A stretch of DNA of 64,000 nt from Burkholderia sp. FERM BP-3421 (GCF_028657905.1 NZ_CP117782.1:1178001-1242000), one strand, 5' to 3'. Positions 1 to 10,500 are shown, counted from the stretch's first letter. Notes: generated by a model not told the origin, from the sequence alone. Numbers and translations are program-made.

Positions 1-940
1 GCGCGCGCACCGTCGCGGGCGAGCCGACGATCCAGCAGTGCTTCGCGACATACTCGACCGTCACGTCGCTGTCCGGCACCGCCGGATCGTGCTTGAGCAG
101 GCCGAGCGCCTGATTGCCCGCCAGCATCGGCAGATAGTCCTCGCGGAAATAGCGGCCCATCTCGCCGTGCACCGCGCGCCGCCACGCTTCCTGATCCGTG
201 TCGGCGACGAGGAACGGCCGGCTGACCCGCCACATGTCGCGCGACGGCACGGCGCGCCCGGCGTCGCGCGCGCCCTGCTCGACCACCGCCCAGTGCGTGT
301 GCAGGTATTGCGGCGTGAAGCAGAAGCTGATCGGAATCCAGCCGTTCGCGCCGGCGATCCGCAGCGTCGCCGAGCTGGCCGACAGCCCGGTCACGCCGAT
401 CGGCGGATACGGCTTCTGCCAGGGCTTCAGGTGGTAGCTGCTGCGTTTTTGCGGCTGGTCCGCCGGCCGGCGCGCGGTCCAGAAGCGGCCGCGATGCTCG
501 AACGGGCCGTCGCTCTCCCAGAAGCGCGTCATGATCGCGATCGACTCGGCCGTCATCTCGCGATGCACGCCCGACGCGTAGTCGATGTCGAACATCTCGA
601 GGTCGAGGTTGGTGCCGCTCGCGCCGATCCCGACCATCAGCCGACCCTGCGACAGGTGATCGAGCAGGCAGATCCGGTGCGCGAGTTCGGCCGGATGATG
701 GAACGGCAGCATGAACGCGCCCGGCGCGAGCCGGATCCGGCGCGTGCGCAGGAACGCCTGCGCGAGCAGCAGGTCGGGCGACGGGCACGGCTCGGCGGGC
801 ATCATGTAGTGCTCGCCGATCCAGGCTTCCTCGAAGCCGATCCGGTCGAGATATTCGAGCGTGTCGAGATCGTGATGATGGCCGTCGTAGAGCGAACGGG
901 ACGGCGGATGCGCAGGCATCAGGAAAGCGCCCAGCTTCAT
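1..940 (-). CDS. LLM-class flavin-dependent oxidoreductase, 3' part beyond the window
   Basis: The reading frame opens at ATG 938-940 on the minus strand and is still open at base 1, giving about 313 residues. The start MKLGAFLMPAHPPSRSLYDG, the IGFEEAWIGEHYM segment and later IGASGTNLD are typical of bacterial luciferase-like (F420/FMN) monooxygenases with a TIM-barrel fold. These enzymes use reduced flavin and oxygen on small organic substrates. The substrate cannot be told from the sequence. A GAGGA-like ribosome site lies about 10 bases upstream. It has its own promoter region to the right and no operon partner inside the window. The C-terminus is outside the window. Confidence 0.85.
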   Translation of the reverse strand, partial: MKLGAFLMPAHPPSRSLYDGHHHDLDTLEYLDRIGFEEAWIGEHYMMPAEPCPSPDLLLAQAFLRTRRIRLAPGAFMLPFHHPAELAHRICLLDHLSQGRLMVGIGASGTNLDLEMFDIDYASGVHREMTAESIAIMTRFWESDGPFEHRGRFWTARRPADQPQKRSSYHLKPWQKPYPPIGVTGLSASSATLRIAGANGWIPISFCFTPQYLHTHWAVVEQGARDAGRAVPSRDMWRVSRPFLVADTDQEAWRRAVHGEMGRYFREDYLPMLAGNQALGLLKHDPAVPDSDVTVEYVAKHCWIVGSPATVRA

Positions 941-1558
941 GGGTGTGTGTCCTCGGAATGGACTTCGCCTCACCCGGCGGCGCCGGGCGCGAAGTTCTCG
1001 GTTATCGACCCGCGCCGCCGGCAGCGGACGTGCTCGCGCACCGCCCGGCGAGCGGTGTCGCGCGTCCGGACGCCGGGGCCCGGGGTGCGGCGGTACAGCG
1101 GGAAAACCAGTGCTGGAACGGGAAAGCGATCGACGTGCGGCGGCCGGCGTCAGCGGCCGCCGCGCGGACGCGTGCGACGCGCGGCGCAGGGGTGCCGGGC
1201 GGGAGCGGGATGGCGGCGCTCGAACGGTTCCACGGTGCTCATCGATATCCTTGCGGTGAACTTCACGATTCAACGAGACATCCCCGCTCGCGCGGGTGTG
1301 ACGAGGTCCTACAGATTGCCAGGGCGTGTTCCGGGGCCGGCCTCCCCCGGGCGCTGGCATCGGCGCGTGGGTCGGGATCGGGCGAGGCGGCGGGCCTTGC
1401 TTGTCTATACAAGGCGGAGAGACGAAAGCAGTCTATTAAGCCGACTGTCGAGTGACGATTCGTGTAAACCCTTCATCTGTTAATTAACGTGGCGCTTGAA
1501 AATGCGCGCGATCGTTAATCGCGGGTCAATATCCCGATAAGTGAACAGGCGTTACAGG
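941..1558. other. Gene-free stretch between the monooxygenase and DUF3562 gene
   Basis: About 620 bases with no convincing coding frame. The left two thirds are GC-rich. From about 1400 to 1545 the composition becomes AT-richer (TTAATTAACG near 1480), which would suit a promoter for the monooxygenase at its left. No clear terminator hairpin was found. Confidence 0.4.
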
Positions 1559-1750
1559 TCAGTGGGCGGCGCGGTTGCGCAGGTTTTCGCGTACGCGCTT
1601 GGCGACGAGCACGGCGAGGTAGTCATGGATCCGCGCGCCCTCGCTGTATTGCGCGAGCGTTTCCTCGTACAGCCGCGATACGGTTTCAGGGGGGACGCGG
1701 GTTTCCGCCGCAATGGATTGGACCATTTCTGCGACGTCGATTTGGGCCAT
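1559..1750 (-). CDS. DUF3562 domain protein, small
   Basis: Encodes 63 residues starting MAQIDVAEMVQSIA, with GGAGAACCTTC just before the ATG. A longer frame reaching 1825 exists, but the extra N-terminus looks non-coding, so I chose the start with the ribosome site. The pattern ETRVPPETVSRLYEETLAQY then ARIHDYLAVLVAKRVRENLR matches the short helical DUF3562 family of Burkholderia, whose function is unknown. The family resemblance is from memory. Confidence 0.75.
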   Translation of the reverse strand: MAQIDVAEMVQSIAAETRVPPETVSRLYEETLAQYSEGARIHDYLAVLVAKRVRENLRNRAAH

Positions 1751-1891
1751 GAAGGTTCTCCGGAATGAACACGCGGACGCCCATTTAAATCCGATAAAAT
1801 CCCGGCCGCCAATTGAATCGAGCAATCGCGCGCGGCCGGCTTTGCCTGCCGCGCTATCCGGTTCAGGGCGGGATGCCCGGCGTGCGCGGCC

Positions 1892-3118
1892 TCACCCGCC
1901 CAGCCGGTCGCCGTCGACGGGTCGGCCGGCCTGTGCGTTTGCCGCCCCGGGCTGGGACGCTCCGCGGTGCAGGACGAACATCGCGATGGCCAGGCACGTC
2001 CAGAACGCACTCAAGGCGATCGGGGTGTCGAACGGCAACAGCGTGGTGGCGGCAAGCGCCATGCCGAGCATCAGGTAGTAGGTCACGCCGAACAGTGCCC
2101 CGGCGCGTCCGAGGCTCGCGCCGTAGTGGCGCAGCGCGGGCGCCAGGAGGTTCGGAATGGCGAGACCGAATCCCGCGAATACGGGCAGCGCAGTCGCGGC
2201 CCACAGCGCGCCGGGGCGTGTCGACACGAGCCCGCAGGCCAGTTGGCCGACTACTCCGAGCAGTACGAAGATCAGGCCGAGCCGCACTCGGCGATCCGGG
2301 TCGATCCCGCCGGGCAGCCGACGGTTCCAGGCAGCGCCTGCGCTGCCCGCGAACGCCACGGCGAGCCCGACCCAGCCGAAGCCGAGACCGGGCAGTTCGC
2401 CGACCATGAACGGGCCGGCCGCGTAGAACGAGAAAACCAGCGTATTGAGGCCCGCGACCAGCGCCGCCGCGCGCCACAAGGCGGAATCGCCCGCCATGCG
2501 CAGCGCCAGCTGTTTCAGCGGCGTCGGGATCGGGGTGTCGGGCCGGGTTTCGTCCAGCCAGCGCGCGCCCGACAGCATCAGGCACAGCACCAGCGCCGCG
2601 ATGGCCCACAGCACGCCCGGATAACCCTGCCGGTCGGACAGCCATTGTCCGGCCAGCGGGCCCACGGCGGGCGACCATGCCAGCACGATGCCGAGCGTGA
2701 CGAAATACTGCGTCAGCGCAGGGCCGCTCAGGCGGTCGCGCAGGATCGTCTGGGTGGTGATCGAGCAGGTCGCCATGCCGAGCGCCTGGACGAAGCGGCC
2801 GAGCAGCAGCCATTCGTAGCGCGCGGCGACGAGCGCGATCAAGGTGCCGGCCAGTGCCAGCGCGAGACCGGACAGCAGCGCGGGACGTCGCCCCCAGCGA
2901 TCCGACACCTGCCCCCAAAGCAGGACGCCCGCGGAAAAGCCGAGGAAGAACACGCTCATCACCCATTGCGTGTGAGCCGGGTCCAGGCGCCACGCGTGAG
3001 CGAGGTCCGGCAAGGCGGGCGCAAGGATGGTCTCCGCGATCTGCGGCAGCGCGAGCCACGCGATGACGAGCCATTTAGGCGGCAGTGTGGGGTTGAGGGT
3101 GGGTCGAGACGGTTGCAT
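1892..3118 (-). CDS. MFS transporter, DHA1 / Bcr-CflA type
   Basis: 408 residues from MQPSRPTLNP; a longer frame to 3223 would run into the neighbouring divergent promoter and is rejected. About twelve hydrophobic segments are visible. The MFS motif A signature GQVSDRWGRRPALLSG follows the second helix, typical of proton-driven drug efflux. It is divergent to an AraC regulator with about 100 bases between starts, an arrangement like E. coli nimT/nimR (yeaN/yeaM). The regulator probably controls it. The substrate is not predictable; a small drug or toxic compound is most likely. Confidence 0.85.
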   Translation of the reverse strand: MQPSRPTLNPTLPPKWLVIAWLALPQIAETILAPALPDLAHAWRLDPAHTQWVMSVFFLGFSAGVLLWGQVSDRWGRRPALLSGLALALAGTLIALVAARYEWLLLGRFVQALGMATCSITTQTILRDRLSGPALTQYFVTLGIVLAWSPAVGPLAGQWLSDRQGYPGVLWAIAALVLCLMLSGARWLDETRPDTPIPTPLKQLALRMAGDSALWRAAALVAGLNTLVFSFYAAGPFMVGELPGLGFGWVGLAVAFAGSAGAAWNRRLPGGIDPDRRVRLGLIFVLLGVVGQLACGLVSTRPGALWAATALPVFAGFGLAIPNLLAPALRHYGASLGRAGALFGVTYYLMLGMALAATTLLPFDTPIALSAFWTCLAIAMFVLHRGASQPGAANAQAGRPVDGDRLGG

Positions 3119-3221
3119 GGCGCTTCTCTTTGGTGCGATTCGAGTCGGGAAGGCCGGTAGCGTAGCCGCTGCGCGAAAGTTAAAATCACGCGACTCAGGC
3201 AAAAAACATCGCAAGACAGCC

Positions 3222-4001
3222 ATGCCGTATTACGCGCCCGACGCCGTGGTCGATCCCGATCTCGCGACGTGCCCGATCGTCGGGCTCGCGGTGGACACGC
3301 ATGGGCACGGCTCGGACTGGCACACGCATCGGCGCACGCAGTTGCTTTATCAGGCGGCGGGCGCGGTGACGTTGTATACGGGCGATCGGGTCGGACAGCT
3401 GGCGCCGTCGCAGGCCGTGTGGCTGCCCGCCGGGCTGCGGCATCGAACCACGATGCACGGCACCTTCATGTATCGAAGCCTCTATTTCGATGTCGAGACG
3501 TATCGCGGCTTGCCGACCTTCCCCGCCATCATCGAAATCAATGCGCTTGCGCGCGAGCTGATACTCCGCGTGACGGGATGGGCGGCCGACGCCGTGCTGA
3601 CGCCCGCGAAGCGACGCCTCGTCGCCACTCTGCTCGACGAACTCGCGGCCGCCCACCGTGCGCCGCTGCATCTGCCGATGCCGCGCGACAAACGCTTGGC
3701 GGCGGTATCGCAGGCGCTGCTCGACGAGCCTGCCTTGCCGCTGTCGCTTCACGAGTGGGGCGAGCGGGTCGGGGCGAGCGAGCGAACCCTGGCCCGGGCC
3801 TTTGTGCGGGAAACCGGGATGACGTTCGCGCAGTGGCGCACGCAATGTCGTCTGGTGGTGGCGCAGTCGCGATTGGCGGAAGGCGAATCGGTGACGGCCG
3901 TGGCGCACGGCGTCGGTTATGCCAGCGACAGCGCGTTCATTGCGATGTATCGGCGGGTGTATGGGGTGTCGCCGGGGAAGTGGGTGCGCGGGGCTGGGTG
4001 A
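3222..4001 (+). CDS. AraC-family regulator, NimR-like
   Basis: 259 residues starting MPYYAPDAVVDPDL. The N-terminal half has the cupin-like effector pocket (THGHGSDWHTHRRTQLLYQ, then LAPSQAVWLPAGLRHRT). The C-terminal third has the double helix-turn-helix, with LSLHEWGERVGASERTLARA and VTAVAHGVGYASDSAFIAMY. These are the hallmarks of short AraC regulators such as NimR that control a divergent exporter. Longer starts upstream overlap the divergent promoter and were not used. Likely target: the MFS gene on its left. No perfect operator palindrome was recognised in the 100-base gap. Confidence 0.88.
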   Translation: MPYYAPDAVVDPDLATCPIVGLAVDTHGHGSDWHTHRRTQLLYQAAGAVTLYTGDRVGQLAPSQAVWLPAGLRHRTTMHGTFMYRSLYFDVETYRGLPTFPAIIEINALARELILRVTGWAADAVLTPAKRRLVATLLDELAAAHRAPLHLPMPRDKRLAAVSQALLDEPALPLSLHEWGERVGASERTLARAFVRETGMTFAQWRTQCRLVVAQSRLAEGESVTAVAHGVGYASDSAFIAMYRRVYGVSPGKWVRGAG

Positions 4002-4287
4002 TGTATGCGCGGGGCGGTATCGCTTTCGGGTACTGACCGGGGAGTCGAGCCGCAGTCGCATGGACCTCCCCTCGAATGCAGCAATGACATCGTCGGGCAG
4101 CAGAGTATCGAAACCTTGCGCTGTGCAAGTCGAGACCTGATCTATCAATCAGCGTTCAGATCTGATATTGGTTGGATTTCACCTCATCAAAGTCGATAAT
4201 CGACCCACTGCCGCCGCTCCTATCGGAGCCATAGCAGCGTCCGTTCAAAGCATATCGGTCAGCACTGCATCTTCTAGATTCGATATA

Positions 4288-4929
4288 TCAACCGAAACAA
4301 CGATTTCGAACTTTGGCAGCGTAGTCGGATTCCTTCGGTTTATCGAGCCCATACGCCCTCCACTGCTCTACCCCATGGGCGGTGACAGCATCATAGTTGT
4401 TTTGCTCGTTGATCATTTTCTGGACGTCGTGGTTCACCAACTGAACGATCTCCCTACAGTCCATGTTTGGCGAAGATCTAATCTTGACTTGCAGCGCCTG
4501 CATTTCATGCACGGCAATCTGAACATGCCATTCCTCATGATCAGAAAGAGATCGATCGTAGAATGCCCAACATTCCTGATCTTGTGGCTGCAGTTCCCGA
4601 GTCGTCAACTTTGGCACTTTGACGACTAGATTGACGGCAACGATTGCCGTATCGGAGGAACACGTATTGTTTTCGACGAGAGATTCCGGTCCCAGTTTGA
4701 CGGAATATGATGTGATCCCCTCATACCGTCCCTGAAGGTCCTTCTCCCTTTGGAGGCTGACCTTAATTGAATTCCATATTTCATTCCAGGTGCTACCAGA
4801 CACGTTGTAGTAGTCCATCTTAAAGCTTAATTGGACATCTTTGTCGGTGGGCCCAGCAGCTCCGGCCATGGTGAGCAGGGAGATGCCCGCTACGCCCAAG
4901 CCAATCACTCTCCGCAGGACGGATCCCAT
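4288..4929 (-). CDS. DUF922-like secreted protein with HExxH motif
   Basis: 213 residues from MGSVLRRVIGLG, chosen because CCAGGAG lies 8 bases upstream; a longer frame to 4986 lacks this. The N-terminus is a signal peptide (hydrophobic core, then AGAAGPTDKD). Residues 131-135 are HEEWH, fitting the HExxH zinc-metallopeptidase motif, followed by QIAVHEMQALQVKI. This fits DUF922, a family of predicted periplasmic Zn-dependent proteases. Base composition is clearly lower in GC than the core genes. Divergent to the secreted protein at 5027. Role unknown. Confidence 0.65.
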   Translation of the reverse strand: MGSVLRRVIGLGVAGISLLTMAGAAGPTDKDVQLSFKMDYYNVSGSTWNEIWNSIKVSLQREKDLQGRYEGITSYSVKLGPESLVENNTCSSDTAIVAVNLVVKVPKLTTRELQPQDQECWAFYDRSLSDHEEWHVQIAVHEMQALQVKIRSSPNMDCREIVQLVNHDVQKMINEQNNYDAVTAHGVEQWRAYGLDKPKESDYAAKVRNRCFG

Positions 4930-5026
4930 AGAAAAGGCTCCTGGAAAAATTAAAGTTGCTCGGAGATTTAAGTCACCCCGGTGCACAATAAACTAAACTA
5001 TACGTTGCTCCTCCGGAGGCTAAAAC

Positions 5027-5563
5027 ATGCGCTCCATCGTGCAAATGGTGTTAGGCCTTGTATTTTTGGCAGTTCTCGTTGGATCTGCGCAGTCAAAATC
5101 GTTTGTGAACACTTATGTGAGTTTCGACATACCAGACGATTGGCAATGCCGCCTCGAAGAGACAGAGTATGTCTGCCAGCCGCCCGCCGATCCGGATGGC
5201 AAGTACAGCATGATCGTGATCCTGGCGGCGAAAGAAATCGGGCCGATGGATAGCCCGCAACTCTATATTCAATATCTTCAGGATGATGTCGGCACGAAAG
5301 CTGGTGTTGAGACGGTTCGGGCGCCAACGAGCACACTGATCGGCCAAGTAATCTGGATCGATGCAATTTATTGGAACTCAGAGGTCAAAGACTACCAGAC
5401 CCGCTATCTGGCCCGGACGGAGGGCAACCTTGGCGTTCTCGTGACATTCTCGGCTCATCGCAGTGTGGCCGATCAGTCCCAGGCCATTTCGGACCGGATC
5501 GCCAAGTCCCTCCAGGTCAACAGCTATCGCGCCCGGCCGGAGCTTGAGGAGGACAGGCACTGA
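5027..5563 (+). CDS. Predicted secreted protein of unknown function
   Basis: 178 residues with a strong CCGGAGG ribosome site before ATG. A signal peptide (MRSIVQMVLGLVFLAVLVGSA) precedes a soluble domain. The opening FVNTYVSFDIPDDWQCRLEE resembles the start of DcrB/PsbP-like folds, in which a protein-stability phrase about a polypeptide in the envelope is followed by a beta sheet; this is only a suggestion. Two cysteines in CRLEETEYVC could form a disulfide. It lies between two minus-strand genes of similar low GC and probably belongs to the same acquired group. Confidence 0.7.
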   Translation: MRSIVQMVLGLVFLAVLVGSAQSKSFVNTYVSFDIPDDWQCRLEETEYVCQPPADPDGKYSMIVILAAKEIGPMDSPQLYIQYLQDDVGTKAGVETVRAPTSTLIGQVIWIDAIYWNSEVKDYQTRYLARTEGNLGVLVTFSAHRSVADQSQAISDRIAKSLQVNSYRARPELEEDRH

Positions 5564-5579
5564 ATTGACTTCTCGGGCG

Positions 5580-6374
5580 TCAACTCTTGGCATGGGCATC
5601 CGTGAATCCTGGCATCAGGATGTTGAGGATGCCGTTGAAGCTCGGAATGGCGCCGAACACGTAATACCGGGCTTTATCGTGCCAGTTGGGCGTCACGTAG
5701 AGGGTCTGGGTGGCGGCAGGATTGCTCATCTGCTCAATCGCGCGCGTCAGCCACGTCGGATAATCGCCGTCTGGAGCTTGCGACAGATCGTACAGGACCA
5801 TGGAACCGCTCACCCGTCTTGCCGTCAGGATGAAGGGACCACTTTTTAGAGTGTCAATATCCCGGCCGCCCTGAGCCGCGATCGTCTGTTGAGCTTGCTT
5901 CAAGAACGTTCTAGCCCCAGAAATGTCGTAGCGATCACCTAGGGTCTTGCAGTCGGCCTTGTCATCCTCGGACCAGGTTGTCACCGGCCAGACGAACGGG
6001 GCGATTTGCACATCCTGGCCGTAGGAATTGATCCGCATAGGCGTCCCTTGGTTGAGGGTGCCGCTGAAGCTCATGTAATTCAGGAACAGAGGGCAGAAGC
6101 GATCGATCTCCTCGCGACTTGTGAAGATCGGAACGGCATATCCGATCGCGTTGGCGGGCACCTGATCTTTGTGCGCCAGAACGTAGCCGTGAACTTCGAT
6201 CAGTTTCTCGCCGGTGGGTGCCGGCGAATTGTTCCAGCCAATCGGCGGCGGCGCTCCGAGCAATCCGCCCCCTGCCGATGAGTTGGCGTCCGAGGCGGTT
6301 GTGCAACCCGTAGTCAAAGCCAACACCGCGCTCATGATTGCGCATCGCAGCCATGGGATTTTTACGGAGGTCAT
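5580..6374 (-). CDS. Predicted lipoprotein of unknown function
   Basis: 264 residues. The N-terminus is a lipoprotein signal, with the lipobox LTTGC and the acylated cysteine at residue 24. The mature part is soluble with repeated aromatic and Gly-rich turns (RYDISGARTFLKQAQQTI, PTWLTRAIEQMSNPAATQT). No recognised domain. Its start overlaps the stop of the upstream small membrane protein by ATGA, so the two are translationally coupled. The two are probably one unit anchored to inner or outer membrane. Confidence 0.7.
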   Translation of the reverse strand: MTSVKIPWLRCAIMSAVLALTTGCTTASDANSSAGGGLLGAPPPIGWNNSPAPTGEKLIEVHGYVLAHKDQVPANAIGYAVPIFTSREEIDRFCPLFLNYMSFSGTLNQGTPMRINSYGQDVQIAPFVWPVTTWSEDDKADCKTLGDRYDISGARTFLKQAQQTIAAQGGRDIDTLKSGPFILTARRVSGSMVLYDLSQAPDGDYPTWLTRAIEQMSNPAATQTLYVTPNWHDKARYYVFGAIPSFNGILNILMPGFTDAHAKS

Positions 6375-6583
6375 TTTTCGTCTGCCGCCTGCTTATCGTT
6401 CGCTGTCTGCGCGCGCGGATTTAGCAGTCTAAAGATCAACTCTGATCCGCCAGCGCCGATGACGAAAGCCATGAGGGCAACAGAAGTGCCAAGGCCGTTG
6501 AGTGGCCAGAAAAACGCCAAAGCGATGGCGCTCAGGACTACGCCAATCGCAACGGCCTTCACCGATAAGAGCTTGATCAGCAT
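6371..6583 (-). CDS. Small two-helix membrane protein
   Basis: 70 residues from MLIKLLSVKAVAIGVVLSA, with two hydrophobic segments (residues about 5-25 and 28-48) and a polar tail ending NDKQAADEK. A longer frame to 6733 is possible, but its first 50 residues look non-coding. ATGA overlap with the lipoprotein downstream supports a two-gene operon. Function unknown; a partner or anchor of the lipoprotein is a reasonable guess. Confidence 0.6.
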   Translation of the reverse strand: MLIKLLSVKAVAIGVVLSAIALAFFWPLNGLGTSVALMAFVIGAGGSELIFRLLNPRAQTANDKQAADEK

Positions 6584-6944
6584 GACGACTCCCCATGTCC
6601 CCAAGGGCTCATCAAAAGGCAACCAGACCGAGCGCGCGCTAGCTGCGATCACCTCTCGGCTGACGCCAATCGCAGACGTTCCTCTGCTCGAAGCGAGTGT
6701 ATCGAATTTCGCTACCAGGAGCCACCGGGCCACCGACGTTCACCTCACTCCGACGAGGGCTGCAGGGAGAGCCGGTATTTCCGCGGCTCTAACAGATTGA
6801 GCCGCCGGATGTTTACGTTACGTTCACAATCCAGATTTCCCGCCACCTGCCGCCGCGTCGACCAAGCGTAAAAGCTGACTCTTTGCCTCACGGATATCGA
6901 TAGTCCGCATCCCTCAAGCTAAACCCAGCCAATCCCTCCCCGCC
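6584..6944. other. Gene-free gap between the lipoprotein pair and the CHAT operon
   Basis: About 360 bases. It must hold the promoter of the lipoprotein pair (reading left) and the end of the CHAT operon. No convincing intrinsic terminator or coding frame was seen. Composition shifts here from the lower-GC genes on the left to high GC on the right, which marks a likely island join. Confidence 0.35.
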
Positions 6945-7445
6945 TCACTCCTCCCCATCCACCCCGAACAACTTCAACAACTCCCGCACCTTCGCCCCCA
7001 GTTCCACATTCACCTTCACCGACCGCTGCTCCGACACCGACCCATCCGGTTTCTCGTCGCGCTTGCGCTCGATCGTCACGCTGCCCTTGCTGGTCGCGAG
7101 CAGCAGCAGCCCGAACACGAGCGCGTTCTGCAGCACGTCCGCGCCTTCGAGAAACGCGAGCTGGCCGGCCTGCCCGACCGCCGCCTCGGTCTGCGCGCGC
7201 AGCGCATCGTCGTCCGCCGCACGCGCGAGCACCGCGCGCGCGAACGCGTCGACCTCCTGCCCCGAATCGGCGAGTTCGCCGATCAAGGCCTGTGCCCGCG
7301 CATAAGCATCGGCATCGACCCGTTCGCGCAGGCGCGCGTCGGCGTCCTGCGCGTCGTCGAGTGCGAGCGTGTCGATCGACAGCGCATACAGCGCCTCGAT
7401 CACGGCATGGCCCGGCAGGCTGCTGATGGTGTGTTGGAGCGTCAT
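6945..7445 (-). CDS. Unrecognised 166-aa protein, partner of the CHAT protease
   Basis: 166 residues beginning MTLQHTISSLPG, with AAGGAA before the ATG. Mostly helical and acidic (ALDDAQDADARLRERVDADA), then one hydrophobic stretch (DVLQNALVFGLLLLATSKG) followed by charged strands (VTIERKRDEKPDGS, SVKVNVELGAKVRELLK). I recognise no family. It starts 57 bases after the CHAT gene stop on the same strand, so it is very probably co-transcribed. A hydrophobic strand followed by charged beta strands is seen in some small effector-associated proteins of CHAT/caspase systems, but that link is inference. Confidence 0.7.
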   Translation of the reverse strand: MTLQHTISSLPGHAVIEALYALSIDTLALDDAQDADARLRERVDADAYARAQALIGELADSGQEVDAFARAVLARAADDDALRAQTEAAVGQAGQLAFLEGADVLQNALVFGLLLLATSKGSVTIERKRDEKPDGSVSEQRSVKVNVELGAKVRELLKLFGVDGEE

Positions 7446-7501
7446 CGAATCATTCCTTGTGTCTGTCTAATGGAGAAGCGTCAATCAAACCCATCGATCG
7501 G

Positions 7502-10500
7502 TTACAGCGTGGCCAGCCCGAACACGCTCAGCGAGCGCGCGATCCAGCGCGGCATGCCGTCGCGCTCGCGCGCGTCCGCCAGCCGCGTGACGAGTTCGGC
7601 GAGCGTGGCGGACGGCTCGTTCAGCCACGCGTCGAACAGCGTCGCCGACAACGGCTGGACATCGTTCATCAGCACCGGCCACTGCGGCGCGACGTAAACC
7701 AGCGTGCCCGCCAGCAGCATCGCGCGCTCGATGCCGAGCCGCTCGCGCGCCTCGGAAAAGATCGCCTGTCCGGAATCGCAGGCGCCCGAGACCACCACCT
7801 TCGGCGCATGCCGCAGCGTGGCGAGCGCGCCCCAGTCGAGCAGATGCCGCACCAGTGCCTCCGGATGGCGCGGCAGCGTCTTGGACGGCGGCAGATTGCC
7901 GTCGTGCGCGACCAGCAGTTCCGCGGTGTGCTCGGACACGCGGCCGTGGCAGGCGATCCGCGCCGCGTCGCTCGCAGCAAGCCCCGCGAGAATCGCCGGG
8001 CCGGTCGCCTCCGCGCCCGTCGCGCCGCGCCACGCGATCGCGTGCGCGTCACAGCTCGCATGCCAGCGCCGCGACGCCGCCGTGATCGCATCGATCGACT
8101 CGGGCAAGTCGCCGATGCGCCAGACCGCCGCGTCGAACACGCTGCGCGGCCGCCAGCCCGGCCTCACCCCCGCCGCGCGCGCCGCATGCTGCAGCCCCGC
8201 GTAGGCGAGCAGCGACGGCGCGAACGTGATCGATTGCCCCGCGGGCGCGGCCAGTGTGACGGGCGCCGTCGGCAAGCGACCGGAACTCCAGATCACGCGC
8301 GGCCTGCCGAGCGACACGAGCAGCCCGTACAGCGCCGCGTCGAGCTCCGGCCAGCCGCGCACGGTCGAGAGCGCGCCGGGCGCGGGGCGCATCATCGCGA
8401 ACGGCAGCCTGAAGTGCAGCCGCCTGGCCACCTCGTGCCAGACCGCGGTCGGCAACGGGAAATCCACGACCCGCGACGTGAGGGCCGCGCCCTCGCGCTG
8501 CGTGACGACGAACGTCAGCCCACGCCCCCGTTCGACCGGCTGCACGATCACGGTGTCGTCGGATAGCCACCCGGCGAGCACGGCTTCGTCGAGCCGGTCG
8601 CACAGGCTGTCGATATCGTCGAAGCCCGCGCCCGAGCGTTGGCAGATCCGCTGCGACAGCACGAGCGACGATTGCAGATCCCCGAGCGCGCGCTGCATCG
8701 TCGCCTCCGTGCCGGACGTCGGGGCGTCGCCCGCTTCGCCGACATGGTGCGCGGCCCAATCCACGATCGGCTGCAAGGGGGCCAGCGCGTGATGCGGATC
8801 CGCCTGCGGATCGAGCACCGCGGCGAGCCGGATCACCTGGTCCAGCCCTTCGAGCGCATCGTCGGCCGCCGCATCGGCCTCGCCGCCGCCATAGCGCGCG
8901 AGATGGTAGCGCGCGGACGCATGAAGCGGCGTCGACAGATCGGACCAGCGCGCGAGATACGCGCGCGCGAAGTCCAGCACGTCGGCTTGCGATGCGCGCG
9001 CGATCGGCAGGGTCAGCAGTTTCGACAGGATCAGCGAGGCGGTCGGGTACTGGAGCAGGTCGATGTCGTCGTAATAGGCCACCAGCACCTCGACGTCCTG
9101 ATCGTAGTCCGCCCGCTGCGCGTCGTCCGCCGCCCCGTCACGCAGCATCAATGCCGCGATGCCGCGGCACAGCAGGTCGTCGTCGCGGCTCGCCGACGCA
9201 TGGATCGCGCGCACGATCGCTTCCGCCGTCGCGCGGTCCTTCGCCGTGTCGCGCGCGTCGAGCTGTCCGGCGATCCCGAGCCCGATCTGGCGGCGGGTCG
9301 GCAAGGCCCAGCCGTCGACCGGCACGCGCGCGACCAGTTGGTCCACCGTGCGCCGCATCACCGTCTCGTCCCGCTGAATCGACAGCACGGAGAGCCGGCT
9401 GTTCTGGACTTGCAGCCATTCCTCGCTCGTGGTCACCGCGGCCAGCGCGTCGAGAATCCGCATGGCCTCGCTCAAGTGGTTGCTTTCGCGCAGCGCGATC
9501 GCGCGGTTGCGCTCGTTGACGCGGACGTCCGCGTCGCGCAGGTCATCGCCAATCAACGCGCGGCACGCGTCATAGGTCGCGAGCGCGGCGGCGCTCTGCC
9601 CCGCATAGCGCTGCGCGTTACCGTATTCGGTCAGGAATGCGGCGCGGGTCTCGACGCGCAGGCTCTCCCAGGCCTCGCCGAGCGCAGCGCGCGCGCCGTC
9701 GAGCGTGGCCGGCGTCATCTTCACTTCGCCCATCTGGTGCAGCAGCCGAACGGCGTCGCACAGCAGCAGGATCAGTTCGTCCGCCCTGCCCGCGGCCAGC
9801 AGTCGCGCAGCGCCGGCTTCGGCGATACGCATCAGGTCGTGAGGCGTCGTGACGCCGTGCAGGTACTCGCGACACACGCCATGAAGCTGGTCGATCTCCA
9901 CCTCGGCGATCACCTTCAGGAGCGTGGTCAGCGCATCGTCCGCGAAACGCAGCGGGAGCGCCGCGCGCGCACTGCTTTCGTCGAAGACGCGCAGCACCGA
10001 GAGGCCCGCGACCGACAGCGCGGTCCGCCCATCCTCCGCCGGCTCGGACGCGAGCTTCAGCACGGCGGCCAGCACCTGGTCGAAGCTCAGCGTGCGCCGC
10101 GCGAACGCGAGCGGCACGTGCTCGGCCGGGTCTTCGCGTTGGGCCTGGGTCAGCATCAGCTGGTACGCGACATAGGCCTCGCTCCACTGCACCACGCGCG
10201 GGTTGGGAAACGGCAGGCCGTCGTACTGCGCCGCATGCACGCCTTCGTAGGCGGCGATCGCGCGGCAGCCGTCGTAGTGCGCACGATCGTAGTGGACCAT
10301 GCACGGGCCGAAGGCCTCGGCGATCTTCTCGCCGAAGGCGGCGAGCGTGGCGGGAATCAGCAGCTTTGGACGCGCCAGCACCTCGGGCAAGGGTGTGGTC
10401 CAGCGATGATCGGCGCGCGCGCAAAGGCCGAGCGCATACACGAGCACGCTGATTTCCAGCATGTCGGCGCGCGCGCGTTCGCGCCCTTCGTCGGTCATCA

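Noticed and set aside
38..1483. A 481-residue open frame on the plus strand across the monooxygenase and the following gap
   Set aside because: It overlaps the luciferase-like gene in antisense, with an arginine-rich composition typical of a high-GC shadow.
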